Origin: Merluccius polli
Lineage: Eukaryota; Chordata; Actinopteri; Gadiformes; Merlucciidae
Length of the DNA stretch: 64,000 nucleotides
Assembly: GCA_030340625.1 (NCBI GenBank)
Contig: JAOPHQ010004277.1
Location: 62,001 to 126,000 of the forward strand
Direction: 5' to 3'
The notes beneath the pieces are model-generated. The model saw nothing but the letters and a program-made list of their open reading frames with translations, did no database searches and was not told where the DNA came from. Positions 23,063-34,840 of the stretch are shown here, in pieces. Both the position numbers and the translations under genes were made by a program. How positions within the stretch are numbered: position 1 is the stretch's first letter; the number at the start of each line of letters is the position of its first letter.

Positions 23063-23666
23063 ACAACTAAGTTCAATTCAATTTTATTTGTATAGCGCCA
23101 ATTCATAACAGAAGTTATCTCAGGGCACTTTTCAAGTGGAGCAGGTCTAGACCAAACTCCTAATAACATTTACAGAGACCCAACAGTACCACCATGAGCA
23201 AGCACTTGGCACGGGGGCAAGGAAAAACTGCCTGTTAAAAGGCAGAAACCTTAGACAGACCCTTCGGCTCTAGGTGGGTGGTCATCTGCCTTGACCAGTT
23301 GGGGTGAGAGAGAGAGAGAGACTACATCAATACACTAATGAACATGATGAAGACAGCACCAATGATGGGGGACAGCGAGCAGCAACAACAGTAACTGTAT
23401 ATAACTGGTAACTGATATTAGCAATGGCAGTCAAGCAGGACCATGGAGGCTCCGCCAGGATCCATGAGAACCTGCGAGACGAGAAAACACAAGAACTCCG
23501 GGGAAGAAGTGTTTTAGTAACATGCATTAATGGGACATGAATGTGTGCACAGAGAGAGAGAGCGAGAGAGAGAGAGAGACCCATGGTGCACCATGGGAAA
23601 TCCCCCGATAGTCTAGGCCTATAGCAGCATAACTAAGGGATGGTTCAGGACTCACCTGATCCAGCC

Positions 23667-26600
23667 CTAACTATAAGCTTTATCAAAGAGGAATGTCTTA
23701 AGCCTACTCTTAAATGTGTCTGCCTCCCGAACCACAACTGGAAGCTGGTTCCACTGAAGAGGAGCTTGGTAACTGAAGTCTCTGGCTCCTGTTCTACTTT
23801 TAGAAACTATAGGAACCACCAGTAGCCCTGCATTCAGAGAACGCAGTGTTCTAGTGGGGTAGTAGGGTACTATGAGCTCTTTGAGATATGAAGGGGCCTG
23901 CCCATGAAGAGCTTTATAGGTGAGGAGGAGGATTTTAAATTCTATTCTAAATTTTACAGGGAGCCAATGCAGAGAAGCTAGTACAGGAGAGATGTGATCT
24001 CTTTTCCTAGTTCCTGTCAGTACTCGTGCTGCAGCGTTTTGAATTAATTGGAGCGTCTTAATGGACTTATTAGGACAACCTGATAATAAAGAGTTGCAGT
24101 AATCCAGCCTTGAGGTAACAAATGCATGGATTAGTTTTTCTGCGTCTGTCTTTGATAGGATGCGTCTGATTTTTGTAATATTACGTAAACGAAAAAAGGC
24201 AGTCCTAGAGGTCTGCTTTATGTGGGAATTAAATGACAGATCCTGATCAAAGATAACTCCAAGATTCCTGACAGTGGTGCTAGAGGCCAATGTAATGCCA
24301 TCTACAGTAGCTATATCTGTAGACATTAAGTCTCTAAGGTTTTTGGGGCCAAGTACAAGAATTTCGGTTTTCTCTGAGTTTAACATCAGAAAATTGCAGC
24401 TCATCCAGGATTTTATGTCTTTAAGACATGTTTGTAATTTAGATAATTGATTAATTTCATCGGGTTTGATCGATAGATATAACTGCGTATCATCTGCATA
24501 TCAATGAAAGTTAATGGAGTGATTTCTAATAATATCGCCTAAAGGGAGCATATATAAAGTAAATAGTATTGGTCCAAGTACAGAACCTTGTGGAACTCCA
24601 TGACTAACTGTAGTATTTATTGAAGATTCATCATTCACATGTACAAACTGTGAACTAGTGATGGGTCGTTCGTGAACGAACCAGTTCGAACAAACGACTC
24701 TTTAAAGTGAACGAACTGACCTCGTTCGCCACTCTCGTTCGCGTCGTTCGCTCGTTTGTCTCGTTCGCTGAGTCTCTCTGACGCGCTGATTCGCGGCGCC
24801 GCTGATTCGCGAGTCGTTCGCTGACTGATTGACTCGAGGACTGAGACGTCACTCACGACTCGTCATCACGAGAGCCAGCCAATGTATGTTGTTTGTCTGT
24901 CTGTGAGTCTAGGACGCTTTCGAATGGTTGACACATTAACAATACCACTTTCACATTTGAATATTGCCTTTTACATTTACATATCAGTGAAATGGTAAAT
25001 ACATACTGTCTTTGTATTTTCTGTGTCATGCCAGATTAATAAAATATTTGAATGTCTCGTCAATCTGTCTCGTTCTTTCATGCTTCCTTCTCACGCACGC
25101 AACCCGGCCGGGACCCCCACCTTGGTGGATCTTGGTCTTGAGTGGGGGTGGCCAATGGCCATCTTCACAATAGTGAATAAAATATGCCCAGAATAAACAC
25201 AACTGTACATCATTAACTTTAAAACTCATCATTGCTAAATCAAGTCTATTATCTTGCTGATATACATCCAATAATCTACTACGCCCCCCCCCCCCCCCAC
25301 ACACACACACACACACATCCCGCTGCGTTTGGTTTGTCTAACTTTACCTTGAATTGGGGGAACGGGGCATTTTGATCCTGACATGTCATTATGCATACAT
25401 TAAATAAATCTGTTGAACTCAAATTAAATACATATGTTAACATATTCAACCAGACACAATGTTGTATTTGCTATTAACACATTTATTAACACCATCATTT
25501 GCACCATTGCACGATTGTGAATCGTGATTTCGTGATTAGTTAGTAAATGAGAAGAACGAGGGAGTCCGAGACCGACTCAGCTGCATTGATTCGTGAACGA
25601 GGAGGAGCCGAGTCTGACCGACTCGGCTGGCATTCGCCGTTCGCCGAGTCGTTCGCGATTCGCAAACGAGGGAGGAGCTAAGTGAACGACTGAACGACTG
25701 AACGAGTCAGTGAATGATTCAGCGCTACCGGAAACACGAACGAACGAACGAACGAACGACTCTCTGTGGCGAACTGAACGACGCAAACCGATTCGCGCAA
25801 ACGAACGAGAAAATCCACCACTGCTGTGAACGATCTGATAGATATGACATAAACCAGCTTAGTGCGGTTCCTTTGATGCCAATTTCATGCTCGAGTCTCT
25901 GTAAAAGAATACTATGATCAATGGTGTCAAAGGCAGCACTAAGATCTAATAATACTAGTACAGAGACAAGTCCATTGTCAGAAGCAATCAAAAGGTCATT
26001 ATTAACTTTAACCAGAGCTGTCTCTGTGCTATGATGAACTCTAAATCCTGACTGGAAATCCTCGAATAAACTATTGTTGTGTAGAAAGTCACACAATTGT
26101 TTGGCGACTACTTTCTCCAGAATTTTAGACAGAAAGGGGAGATTAGAAATCGGTCTATAGTTGGCTAAAACCCCTGGGTCAAGAGTGGGCTTTTTAAGAA
26201 GGGGTTTAATTACAGCTACTTAAAAGGACTGTGGTACATATCCTGATAATAAAGAAAGATTAATCATTTCCAGTAAGTGCCAATTAAGGGTACAATTTCT
26301 TTAAGCAGCCTAGTTGGGATGGGGTCTAACAGACAGGTTGATGACTTCGATGAAGAAATTATAGAAGTTAACTGATGAAGACTGACAGCAGAGAAACACT
26401 CCAAATACACATCTAAGTTTGCACCAGTCAAAGTGTCTGATGTTGGAGAGCCAGCGATACCTATTGAGGGCATTTGGTGACTAATTTTCTCTCTAATAGT
26501 AATAATTTTATTATAAAAGAAGTTCATGAAGTCATTGCTACTTAAGTTGATGGGGATACATGGCTCAATAGAGCTGTGACTCTCTGTCAGCCTGGCTACA

Positions 26601-27823
26601 GTGCTGAAGAGGAACCTGGGGTTGTTTTTATTTTCTTCTATTAGTGCCGAGTAAAAGGCTCCTCTGGCATTACGGAGGGCCTTTCTATAATTTTTAAGAT
26701 TATTTTGCCATATTAAGCGATTTTCTAATAAATTGGAAGCGCGCCATTTCCTTTCTGATTTCCTTGTTTCTTGTTTTAATTGACGAGTTTGTTGGTTGTA
26801 CCACGGTGCTAGTTTCCTATGTTTTATTATTTTCTGTTTTCTAGGAGCGATAGAATCTAATGTTGATTGTAGAGAGCCTACAGCACTATTAACAAGATTA
26901 TCAATTTGGGAGTGACTAAAGTTAATATAGGACTCCGTTATATTCAGATATGGCATTGAATTAAACACTGATGCAATCTCCTCCTTAAATTTAGCTACAG
27001 CACTGTCAGATAGACATCTGCTGTAGGAAGGTTTGCTTAATGGCTTATAGTCAAATAATAGAAATTCAAAAGTTATTAAATAATGATCAGATAGGAGAGG
27101 ATTATGTGGAAAAACTATTACATGTTCAATATCCATGCCATATGATAGAACAAGGTCAAGAGTGTGATTAAAACAATGGGTTGGTTTATTCACACTCTGA
27201 CAGAAGCCAATTGAGTCTATTAATGAGGTAAATGCGTTACTAAGGCTGTCATTTGTAACATCCACATGGACATTAAAATCACCTACAATAATTACTTTAT
27301 CTGATTTAAGAACTAAACTTTATAGAAACTCTGAGAATTCAGATATAAAATCAGAGTACGGTCCAGGAGCGCGGTACACTATAACAAATAGGACTGGCTC
27401 CAGTGTTTTCCAGTTTGGGTGAGAAAGACTAAGAATAATGCTTTCAAATGAATTATAATTTAGTTTTGGTTTAGGGTCCATTAAAACCCTCGAATCATAT
27501 ATAGCTGCTACTCCACCTCCTCGGCCTGCGCCTCGGGGAATGTGAGTATTAATATGACTGGGGGGGGTGGATTCATTTAGGCTAACATAATCCTCATGGG
27601 ACAACCAGGTCTCAGTAAGACAAAGCAAATCAATATCATAATCTGATATTAATTCATTCACTAGAACAGCTTTGGATGACAGAGACCTGATATTTAACAG
27701 TCCACATTTAATTATTTTATTTTGTGCTACTGAGGAGTTGGTTTTAATTTTTATTAGGTTTTCATGGTTAACTTCTCTTGTTTTTATTTCTTTACATAAT
27801 GTAGGCGGTCGGGGGACAGACAC
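23667..27823 (-). pseudogene. LINE ORF2: endonuclease and reverse transcriptase, broken
   Basis: The AP-endonuclease starts with LLNIRSLSSK and has CLTETWL; after a TAA near 27318 the frame continues with VGDFNVH, an endonuclease core motif. A second break lies near 26262. The RT region shows NYRPISNLPFLSKILEKVV, then DLSAAFDTIDHS. The hAT at 24656-25823 splits the RT after LSDRS. Beyond it the catalytic YADD is present, but a TGA stands directly before it (near 24502). The C-terminal part from about 24404 to 23667 is open and ends FLFDKAYS. It would nick DNA and copy LINE RNA. Here it is dead through at least three stops plus the insertion. Confidence 0.85.
24656..25823. mobile_element. hAT element in the LINE RT, 8-bp TSD
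   Basis: TAGTGATGGGTCGTTCGTG at the left and TCCACCACTG at the right (reverse complement CAGTGGTGGA). CTGTGAAC is at 24648-24655 and 25824-25831. Both subterminal regions are packed with CGTTCG/CGAACG words, and the centre has a (CA)n run near 25295-25316. No transposase ORF; 1168 bp. Confidence 0.9.
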
Positions 27824-27919
27824 AGTCTCTATGGGGTGGTGGGTGGGGGACTGTACTAGAGGAAGCGCAGAGAAGTGTGTTAAACAGCAACTCTGCTTCC
27901 TGGTCCCAACTCTGGACTG

Positions 27920-28897
27920 TCAGGTTTTAGAAATAAACTGCATCATATTCCTGGATAAGAGAGCCGCTCCATCCAACGTGGGATGGATGCCGTCTCTCCC
28001 AATCAAACCAGGTTTTCCCCAAAAAGGCTGCCAATTATCAATGAAGCCCACATGGTTTGCTGGACACCACCTGGACAGCCAGCGGTGGAAGGACGCCATG
28101 CGGCTATACATGACGTCACTGGTCACATTGGGCAGGGGTCCAGAGAAAACTACGGTGTCCGACATTGTTTTGGCGTATCTACACACCGATTCCACATTAA
28201 TTTTAGTGACCTCCGATTGGCGTAATCGGGAGTCATTACCGCCGAGGTGAATAACAATCTTATGATATTTACGTTTGTCTTTCGCCAGCAGTTTTAAATA
28301 GGATTCAACGTCGCCCGCTCTGGCCCCAGGGATACATTTGACTATGGCCGCTGGCTTCGCTAACTTCACGTTTCTGACTATAGAAGAGCCAATAACCAGA
28401 GTCTGCTCCTCAGCGGGTGCGTCGCTGAGTGGGGAAAACGTATTAGAAACGTGAATGGGCTGGTGGTGAGCCGTGGGCTTCAGTGGGTCCAGTGGGCTGG
28501 TGGTGAGCCGTGGGTCCAGTGGGTCCAGTGGGCTGGTGGTGAGCAGTGGGTCCAGTGGGTCCAGTGGGTCCAGTGGGTCCAGTGGGCTGGTGGTGAGCCG
28601 TGGGTCCAGTAGTTTGCCGCTACGCTTCCCCCGGACAGTCACCCACTCTCCGTGGCTTCCCGGCTGCTCGGGGTCTACCGGGGGACGGCTAACTAGAGCT
28701 ACCGCCGGCCGGCCCGCACAGACTACCGGAGACGGTGTGGTGTGGTACCGGGCCTCTAAGTCACTAATCCTCACCTCCAGCGCACTAAATAAACTACATT
28801 TAATACAGGTACCATTATCACTAAAAGAGGTGGAGGAGTAACTAAACATTTGGCACACTGAGCAGGACAGAGGAGCAGAGGAAGAGGGAGAAGACAT
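27920..28897 (-). CDS. LINE ORF1 with SGNH/GDSL esterase-like domain
   Basis: ATG at 28897 opens 325 codons without a stop. The N-terminus has a CxxC...CxxC pair (CSVCQMF..., CIKCSLF), perhaps a small zinc finger, followed by a short ISDLEARY helix. The middle is a low-complexity L-D-P repeat (9-bp repeats at about 28483-28600). The C-terminal ~150 residues match SGNH hydrolases: block I VIGSSIVRNV, block III IHLGGNDS and block V GRDGIHPT with the catalytic Asp-His pair. ORF1 esterases are known in CR1/L2-group LINEs and are thought to help RNP handling or membrane contact. Intact frame, though its ORF2 is broken. Confidence 0.8.
   Translation of the reverse strand: MSSPSSSAPLSCSVCQMFSYSSTSFSDNGTCIKCSLFSALEVRISDLEARYHTTPSPVVCAGRPAVALVSRPPVDPEQPGSHGEWVTVRGKRSGKLLDPRLTTSPLDPLDPLDPLDPLLTTSPLDPLDPRLTTSPLDPLKPTAHHQPIHVSNTFSPLSDAPAEEQTLVIGSSIVRNVKLAKPAAIVKCIPGARAGDVESYLKLLAKDKRKYHKIVIHLGGNDSRLRQSEVTKINVESVCRYAKTMSDTVVFSGPLPNVTSDVMYSRMASFHRWLSRWCPANHVGFIDNWQPFWGKPGLIGRDGIHPTLDGAALLSRNMMQFISKT
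28483..28600. repeat. GGGTCCAGT minisatellite within LINE ORF1
   Basis: 9-bp units and a longer GGGCTGGTGGTGAGC unit; multiples of 3, so the ORF stays open. Confidence 0.85.
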
Positions 28898-28940
28898 CGC
28901 TAACTGCTAATGCTTAATGTAACTAGCGTGTGAAGACTTA

Positions 28941-28968
28941 AAATAGCGACTTGTCGCTATTTTAAGTT
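28941..28968. other. Inverted repeat in LINE 5' UTR
   Basis: TTAAAATAGCGAC and GTCGCTATTTTAA with a 2-nt spacer. Possible 5' RNA hairpin of the LINE transcript, by inference. Confidence 0.7.
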
Positions 28969-29422
28969 TAAATGTTTAAGCGGGTAAATAACCGCTGTAA
29001 CGAGTAAAACAAATGTATATTTAGCGTTCACCGACAGCTACAACACCAAACAGTGTACACAGAGCAAGAGGTAGACCGGAAATGAGTCGATGCTTACCGC
29101 AACAGCGACACCACAAGCTGTAAAATTATTTGCAAATTGGCCACTGGGGGTAACAACTATCAAACTCACACACACACACACGGAAGTATGTGTGCAGAAA
29201 CTTCCTGGACTACAACATGCAGTGCAGGTTTCTAACAGTAGGGGAGCTGTTGCTTCACCTGCTTTAACTTCATTCATATCACAGACACTCTTGTTGGCAT
29301 GTCCAGACAACATTTGTCTGGCCAAAGCAATTTGGCAATTTAACAAATAAAACACAAAAACAAAACAAAAAACAAAAAAAAAAACAGAATTAAATCACTT
29401 TTTGTATGATTTTTTCACAATT

Positions 29423-30236
29423 TGTATGTCCCAACAAATCCTTAAACGCTGTAATGATCACAGTGCTTTCTTTATTCATGTTTTATTCTAACCCCTCTAA
29501 GTCTGTTATCCCCATGGGACATACTGAGCTGGTTGTCCCTTTACCACTTTGCACTGTAAGGCGACCTTGTGTGTCTCGAAAGGCACCTTTAAACAAATGT
29601 ATTATCATTATTATTATCATCATTATTAGACACCACACGAGACGTTCGAGATGTCCCTTTGGAGAGGAGCCCCCCGGCCGTGGAGGTCCCCTCCTTCGCT
29701 TAGGATTCTCGTACAAATGTAGATAAAGGAAAAGAATAAACAAAACAGAGATTCAATGTCTATTCAAGCAAATTTGCTCCACATCAATGACAGAACATCT
29801 TTGATCGCTGTAATAACATCTGTCAACATAGGGTTATTTATGAATTTAAAAGTCTTAATTATAAAATTCATGATCAAATAATGACCACCAATAAACAGAA
29901 TTATTGTACTAGGCCTCATTCTGCCTTCTCCCCCCCTTGTAGCTCCAAGAGTGCAATAGGGGCGTGGCCACGCATCTGTGTAACCTGTAGCTCCTCCTAA
30001 AATCCTCGCATGCGCAGTTCACTTGTTAAAGTGACTTCAGAGAGAGCGGAGCCGGGCCAACGCCCTTATGGATCAGAGGGGGAAACCTAGTGGTCCCCTG
30101 GATAGAGAATCATTTGCATCACCTCTGTGAGTCTTTCTATAGGCTTCCGTCAGCAGTTGTTTAATCTAAATAGTTTCACAACTTTAAGAAATAATAAAAC
30201 TGCTTTTTACGATATTTACATAAGGAGTCGTCACTC
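29423..30236 (+). mobile_element. Dispersed repeat X, copy 1
   Basis: Matches 44879-45710 in inverted orientation along its whole length, from TATGTCCCAACA to GGAGTCGTCACTC. It contains ATTATCATTATTATTATCATCATTA, several AATAAA words and a conserved block GCAGCTCC/CAAGAGTGCA. LTR-like composition but no primer site, so the class is unknown. It abuts the truncated ERV on its right. Confidence 0.75.
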
Positions 30237-30470
30237 TTGTGAGTAAGGTGAGGGAGGAGAGTGGGAGGGTAGGAGGGAGGGAGGAGAGCTGGGAGGTAGG
30301 AGGGAGGGAGGAGGTAGGGAGGAGAGCTGGGGGGTAGGAGGGAGGGGAGGAGGGAGGGAGGAGAGCGGGAGGGTAGGAGGGAGGGGAGGGAGACCAAGGG
30401 AGGGGTGCGGACGAGGGAGGTAGGGGAGGAGGGTGGGGGCCATGGGTGACGTCGCCGAGGGGGGGGGGTA
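30237..30470. repeat. GGGAGG-rich minisatellite
   Basis: Purine-rich plus strand with units such as GGTAGGAGGGAGGGAGGAG. It overlaps the minus-strand proline-rich frame of the ERV gag region. Confidence 0.9.
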
Positions 30471-30634
30471 GAGGTGAGGGTGAGGGCCATGGGTGACGTC
30501 GCCGAGGGGGCCTTAGTCGGGATTGGTCCAGAGTCAGCGGAAGTGGTCAGGGTAGAGGTGGGAGTGGTCAGGGGGTTTGGGTCAGGGTCGGGGCCCGTTA
30601 TTACAGGCTGAGCTGGAGCAGGGGGCGGGGGCAA
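30240..30634 (-). pseudogene. Proline-rich frame of gag position
   Basis: Open minus frame, rich in Pro/Ser/Thr and starting PPPPAPAQPVITGPDPD. It is read through the G-rich minisatellite. It could be the proline-rich spacer of a gamma-type Gag, after a frame break from the upstream ORF. Much of it is repeat translation. Confidence 0.35.
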
Positions 30635-30718
30635 GGTGCTTCAATACGCGGCGACGAGGATCCGGGAACGCGCCTGCGTTTGCCGGGCGCGCTCTGGGTG
30701 ATCACCGCGCGCCGCGGT

Positions 30719-30991
30719 CTAACCCTTGTTGTAAGAACGGCAGGCTGCCCTAGCTGTCTCTCTAGTTATCCTAGCCTCCAGGCTGCGGAGGTGGGCTTCG
30801 GTTAGGCCGGTTTTGGGCACCCACCCGCTCTTTTCCCACTTCTGTCTGTACTTCACATGTCTTTCTAACCACTTTTTCTTTCCCTCTGGCCCAGCACCCG
30901 CTTTGGTGCTCGCGGCCAGGAATACGTCAACTCTCCACATCTGGGCATCTCTGTCCAGCATACCGATCTTCCGATCGCCCATCTTAGCCAC
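30719..30991 (-). pseudogene. Gag-position ORF of ERV-A
   Basis: ATG at 30991 opens 90 codons ending RSYNKG and a stop. The product is basic and helical (KKKWLERHVKYRQKWEKSGW), which would suit a matrix domain, and it lies where gag should begin after the leader. I see no myristoylation Gly at position 2 and no confident family match, so the assignment rests on position. Confidence 0.35.
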
Positions 30992-31189
30992 TGTCTTTAT
31001 CCTTACTTCTATTCCTACAGTTGTTTAACCGTTTTATTCTATGACTCAGCGGCCGTCTATTCTCAACCACAGCACAGCAGTTATCACCAACACAGCGATC
31101 AGACAATATATTCTCCACTCCGCAAATACATATATCTATCACTAACACAGCAATTGCTATCAACACACGCACTCAAGTATTTGCGCACT

Positions 31190-31340
31190 CACAGACCTGC
31201 GCACACACACACACACACAAACAGACCGGCGCACACACACACACACACACAAACAGACCGGCACACACACACACAAATAGACCGGCGCACACACACACAC
31301 AAAACAGACCGGCGCACACACACACACACACACACAAATG
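31190..31340. repeat. (CA)n plus AGACCGGC minisatellite
   Basis: Units of (CA)n + AAACAGACCGG, about 30-36 bp, four to five units. ORFs across it are artefacts. Confidence 0.9.
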
Positions 31341-31630
31341 CAGGTATACAGGGTTATGCACGTGGTACCACCTATGATTATGAGCAACCTCGGTAGCGGG
31401 GGTAGCTACCGATGTCCTCGACCGCGGTCCCCTTAAGGGCGGCTGACCGTCGGATCCTTTTCCGCCTATCGTACGAATATGTACGCTATCGAGGTATGCA
31501 AGCCCAGTCCTCCGGGCTTTTGGTCAGGGTCTCCAACACACTACCTAAACATCTAGGCCTCAAAGCCTCTAGCTAAGGATTTTAGCCTCTTAGACGGAGC
31601 CCCTCGGGCACCCAGGTCAGAATGTCAGAC

Positions 31631-32765
31631 ACACTACCAAATTGCAAATAGGGATGGGGGTGGAACAATGTGTTCAGAAGGTCCGCGTATGCTATACACT
31701 ACCGAACCGCAAATAGGGATTGGGGTGGAGCAATTGTGTTCAGAATGTCCGCGTATGCCTTGCACTACCGAACCGCAAATAGGGATGGGGATGGAACAAT
31801 TGTGCTCAGAAGGTCCGCGTATGCTTTACACTACCGAACCGCAAATAGGGATGGGGATGGAACAATTGTGCTCAGAAGGTCCGCGTATGCTTTTGTGGTG
31901 TGTTCTTGAGGAAGAAGGCTGCCGACACAGGAAACGCTTTAACTCACTTTATTTGTTTAGCTTTAGTTATATTAATCTACGTAACAAATGGAGGGGTATT
32001 GTAAAAGTCACGCGCGTGGAGCTCCCCTTAGCTTAGTATCTGTCCGGATACGCTGCCTAGGGTTTCTGCCCTCCCCCCCGGATGTGTTGTTTTTAGTCTA
32101 TGGGCAGGCGTGGCCTCTATGACGCATAATATGCTCTGATTGGCTAGTGTTGAGCGCCCGCCCCCAGTGTATTATGTGTGCCGCCACCTAGTGATCAGGT
32201 TGGGTAAATACAACTTATATTTATATTATAGTCCTTATTAGCTATGTGAGGATATTACAGTCTGTTGATACATATGTGCGGTTATCCATTCGTCACACTT
32301 TACACTACCGAACCGCAAATAGGGATGGGGATGGAACAATTGTGCTCAGAAGGTCCGCGTATGCTATGCACTACCAAACTGCAAATAGGGATTGGGGTGG
32401 AGCACTTTTGTTCAGAAGGTCCGGTTATTTTATACACTACCGAACCGCGAGGGATTGGGGTGGAGCACTTTTGTTCAGAAGGTCCGGTTATTTTATACAC
32501 TACCTGAACCGCGAGGGATTGGGGTGGAGCACTTTTGTTCAGAAGGTCCGGTTATTTTATACACTACCTGAACCGCGAGGGATTGGGGTGGAGCACTTTT
32601 GTTCAGAAGGTCCGGTTATTTTATACACTACCTGAACCGCGAGGGATTGGGGGTGGAACACTTTTGCTCAGAAGGTCCGGTTATTTTATACACTACCGAA
32701 CTGCGAGGGATTGGGGGTGGAACACTTTTGTTCAGAAGGTCAGAGTAATCAATACACTACCGAAT
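31631..32765. repeat. About 66-bp tandem array in the ERV-A leader
   Basis: Units such as ACACTACCGAACCGCAAATA + GGGATGGGGATGGAACAATT + GTGCTCAGAAGGTCCGCGTA, about four copies before and seven after a solo LTR (31894-32297). Right-hand units are a 64-bp variant, ACTACCTGAACCGCGAGGG...CCGGTTATTTTAT. Confidence 0.9.
31894..32297 (-). mobile_element. Solo LTR of the ERV-2 family with CTTT TSD
   Basis: On the minus strand it starts TGTGACGAATGGATAACCGC and ends GAACACACCACA. Alignable along its length with the LTRs at 36675 and 49090, but visibly diverged. CTTT is at 31890-31893 and 32298-32301, a 4-bp TSD as for those elements. It interrupts a unit of the 66-bp array exactly. Confidence 0.9.
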
Positions 32766-33043
32766 TCACACAGTTTGCAGATAGTCGTTGACAGGGTATG
32801 ACAATTGTATCAGAAGGTATTATTTTATTATTTTTTATCTTATCATTACAATTTATGCACGGTTTACCATTACCTGGACCACTGCCCCACTATGTTTCAT
32901 GAGCCACTACGCAGATTTGAACAATTCTGTCAACAGGTTCTGCTTACCTTTTATTTGTGGACATCCAGGGGCAGTGGACTCAGGTTGGTGGCGTCACCGG
33001 CGCAGGCGCCCGCCGTTGTGTCAGTTCTCCCGGTTTGTTAAAA

Positions 33044-33061
33044 ATCACGTCGGGGTCACCA
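33044..33061 (-). promoter_or_regulatory. tRNA-Trp primer binding site of ERV-A
   Basis: The minus strand reads TGGTGACCCCGACGTGAT, exactly complementary to the 3' end of tRNA-Trp, the site also used by avian sarcoma/leukosis viruses. Three nt separate it from the LTR end CTCCCAACA. Confidence 0.9.
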
Positions 33062-33064
33062 ATC

Positions 33065-34799
33065 TGTTGGGAGAAAAATCTCGGGCCTATTCTAAGCTAA
33101 CAACGGCGCGGACCCTATAGGTATCAGATCAAAAAATAAGGCGAAATAAAGAGATATAAACGGAGTAGATTTATTCTTAATCAAACTTAATCAAAAGTCA
33201 ACGAGTAAAGGCGTATAATAACAAATACAGCGCTGGTGTCACAAAGGGCTTCGCCTCCTGAGAAGTTCTGCTGATTGTGAGCCCTGAGTCTCAGGTCTGT
33301 GGATACTTTGTAGAAAAATGGTTCAGGTCAGGGGCTAGAAAAAAAAGGTTCATCTCAGGGGCATAACATCATGTGCCGGTATATGGATACTTTATGGTTG
33401 CCTAGGGCAAGGTCAGGAAAGGTGATAAATAGTGTTGCACCGATACCGATACTAGTATCGGGAGGGGCCCCGATACCGCACTAAAATGCTGGCATCGGTA
33501 TCGACGAGTACGAACAAATAATGCGCCGATGCCATTTACAGATACTAATATGAAACTTGGAACGCAGCGCCTTGTGTCTTTCTGTGCGTTCACACCGAAA
33601 GCGCACAAAGAGGAATCCACCTTGTCCACTCCACCTAAGTCGCTTTTGTCGCTTTTGTCTCCCTTCAGAATGTTCGTTCTTGCTTTTTTTTTTAATTTAA
33701 AAGGCCAGCGCGCCACACGCTAAACACCACCACGCAACTACTGCTGTAGCACAGCCCAGTTACCGACATCGTTGATCACGAAAAGTTACTTGATAAAGTC
33801 ATTAAAAACAGAATTACTCCGATTGGCTGGAGAGTGTAGGTTAAAAAGTGTTTATTTACACCATCTTTGATTTACACCTAGGAAAGACGTTGACGCTATG
33901 AAGACGCTATGGCCACGTTGCTTGGCAACGCCTGCATACGGGAGATATTAAATAGTCTGCTCGACTTGTAAAAATAAAAAAAACCTCACGATTTCAACTC
34001 TAAAACACATTAAAGTATTATTAATTGATTACATATTTCATTCTTTCGTAAGTGACCATGGTACTTCGCGGAAGCAACCCTCCGCTTCGCGTCGGACGGT
34101 TCACGCCTCCGCGTCGTCCATTCATTTCTGTTAATGGACACCTCGTCGGGTTACTCCCCAATCATATTTACGGAAATGATCATCCCAAATAAACACCGAT
34201 TTTGCCAAATGTAATGTTGTCAAATCATAGAGGACATCATAGAGGACATCATAGAGGACATCATAGAGACATTCTCTCCCTTCACTCACTGCACTCACTG
34301 CAGTTATTTTTGCCACTGCTCGTTTTAGTTTTTTCAATGTGGATTTTGGAGTTGTAACTTGTTGTCATAGGACACCTTTTATTTATTTTATTTTATTTAT
34401 TTTACCCTGGCTGCACTTAGAGGAGTGCACATCAGCCTAGACCTTACAGGAGGAAGTAATTTCTTATTGCAATTCTGATTTGTTCTTACCTCAGATAGGC
34501 CTTAATGCCATGCACTCTCTACCTCATATGTATATTATTTCTTATTTTAATTTAATTTAACTTCTTGTTGCACTACGATTTTACATGTTGTAATTACATG
34601 GATATTGCACTATTTTGGCATATTCAATTATTGTCACCCATAACAGGTAGGCAATAAAAAAGTTCTTCTGGATTTACTGTGTATTAGTCTTTTTTCCTGT
34701 TTCACAAAGGTTTTTAAGCAGTTCCTGACCAAGCCATGATAGCAATGATTTTACATCCAAGTGAGTATGCAGTTCTTTAGTATTAGAAGAAAAAAAGCT

Positions 34800-34840
<41 letters not shown>

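Larger units (their letters stand above)
23070..29152 (-). mobile_element. Near full-length L2/Rex-type LINE
   Basis: Minus-strand order: 5' UTR (29152 to about 28898), ORF1 (28897-27920), ORF2 with endonuclease and reverse transcriptase (27823-23667), 3' UTR and a GAATT-type tail at 23070. The 3' end carries AATTGGCGCTATACAAATAAAA, common to fish L2-group LINEs. ACAACTA occurs at 23063-23069 and 29153-29159, a plausible 7-bp TSD. Without the hAT at 24656-25823 the element is about 4.9 kb. Premature stops in ORF2 make it inactive. Confidence 0.8.

Noticed and set aside
27672..28250. Plus-strand ORF of 192 codons
   Set aside because: Antisense of LINE ORF1/ORF2.
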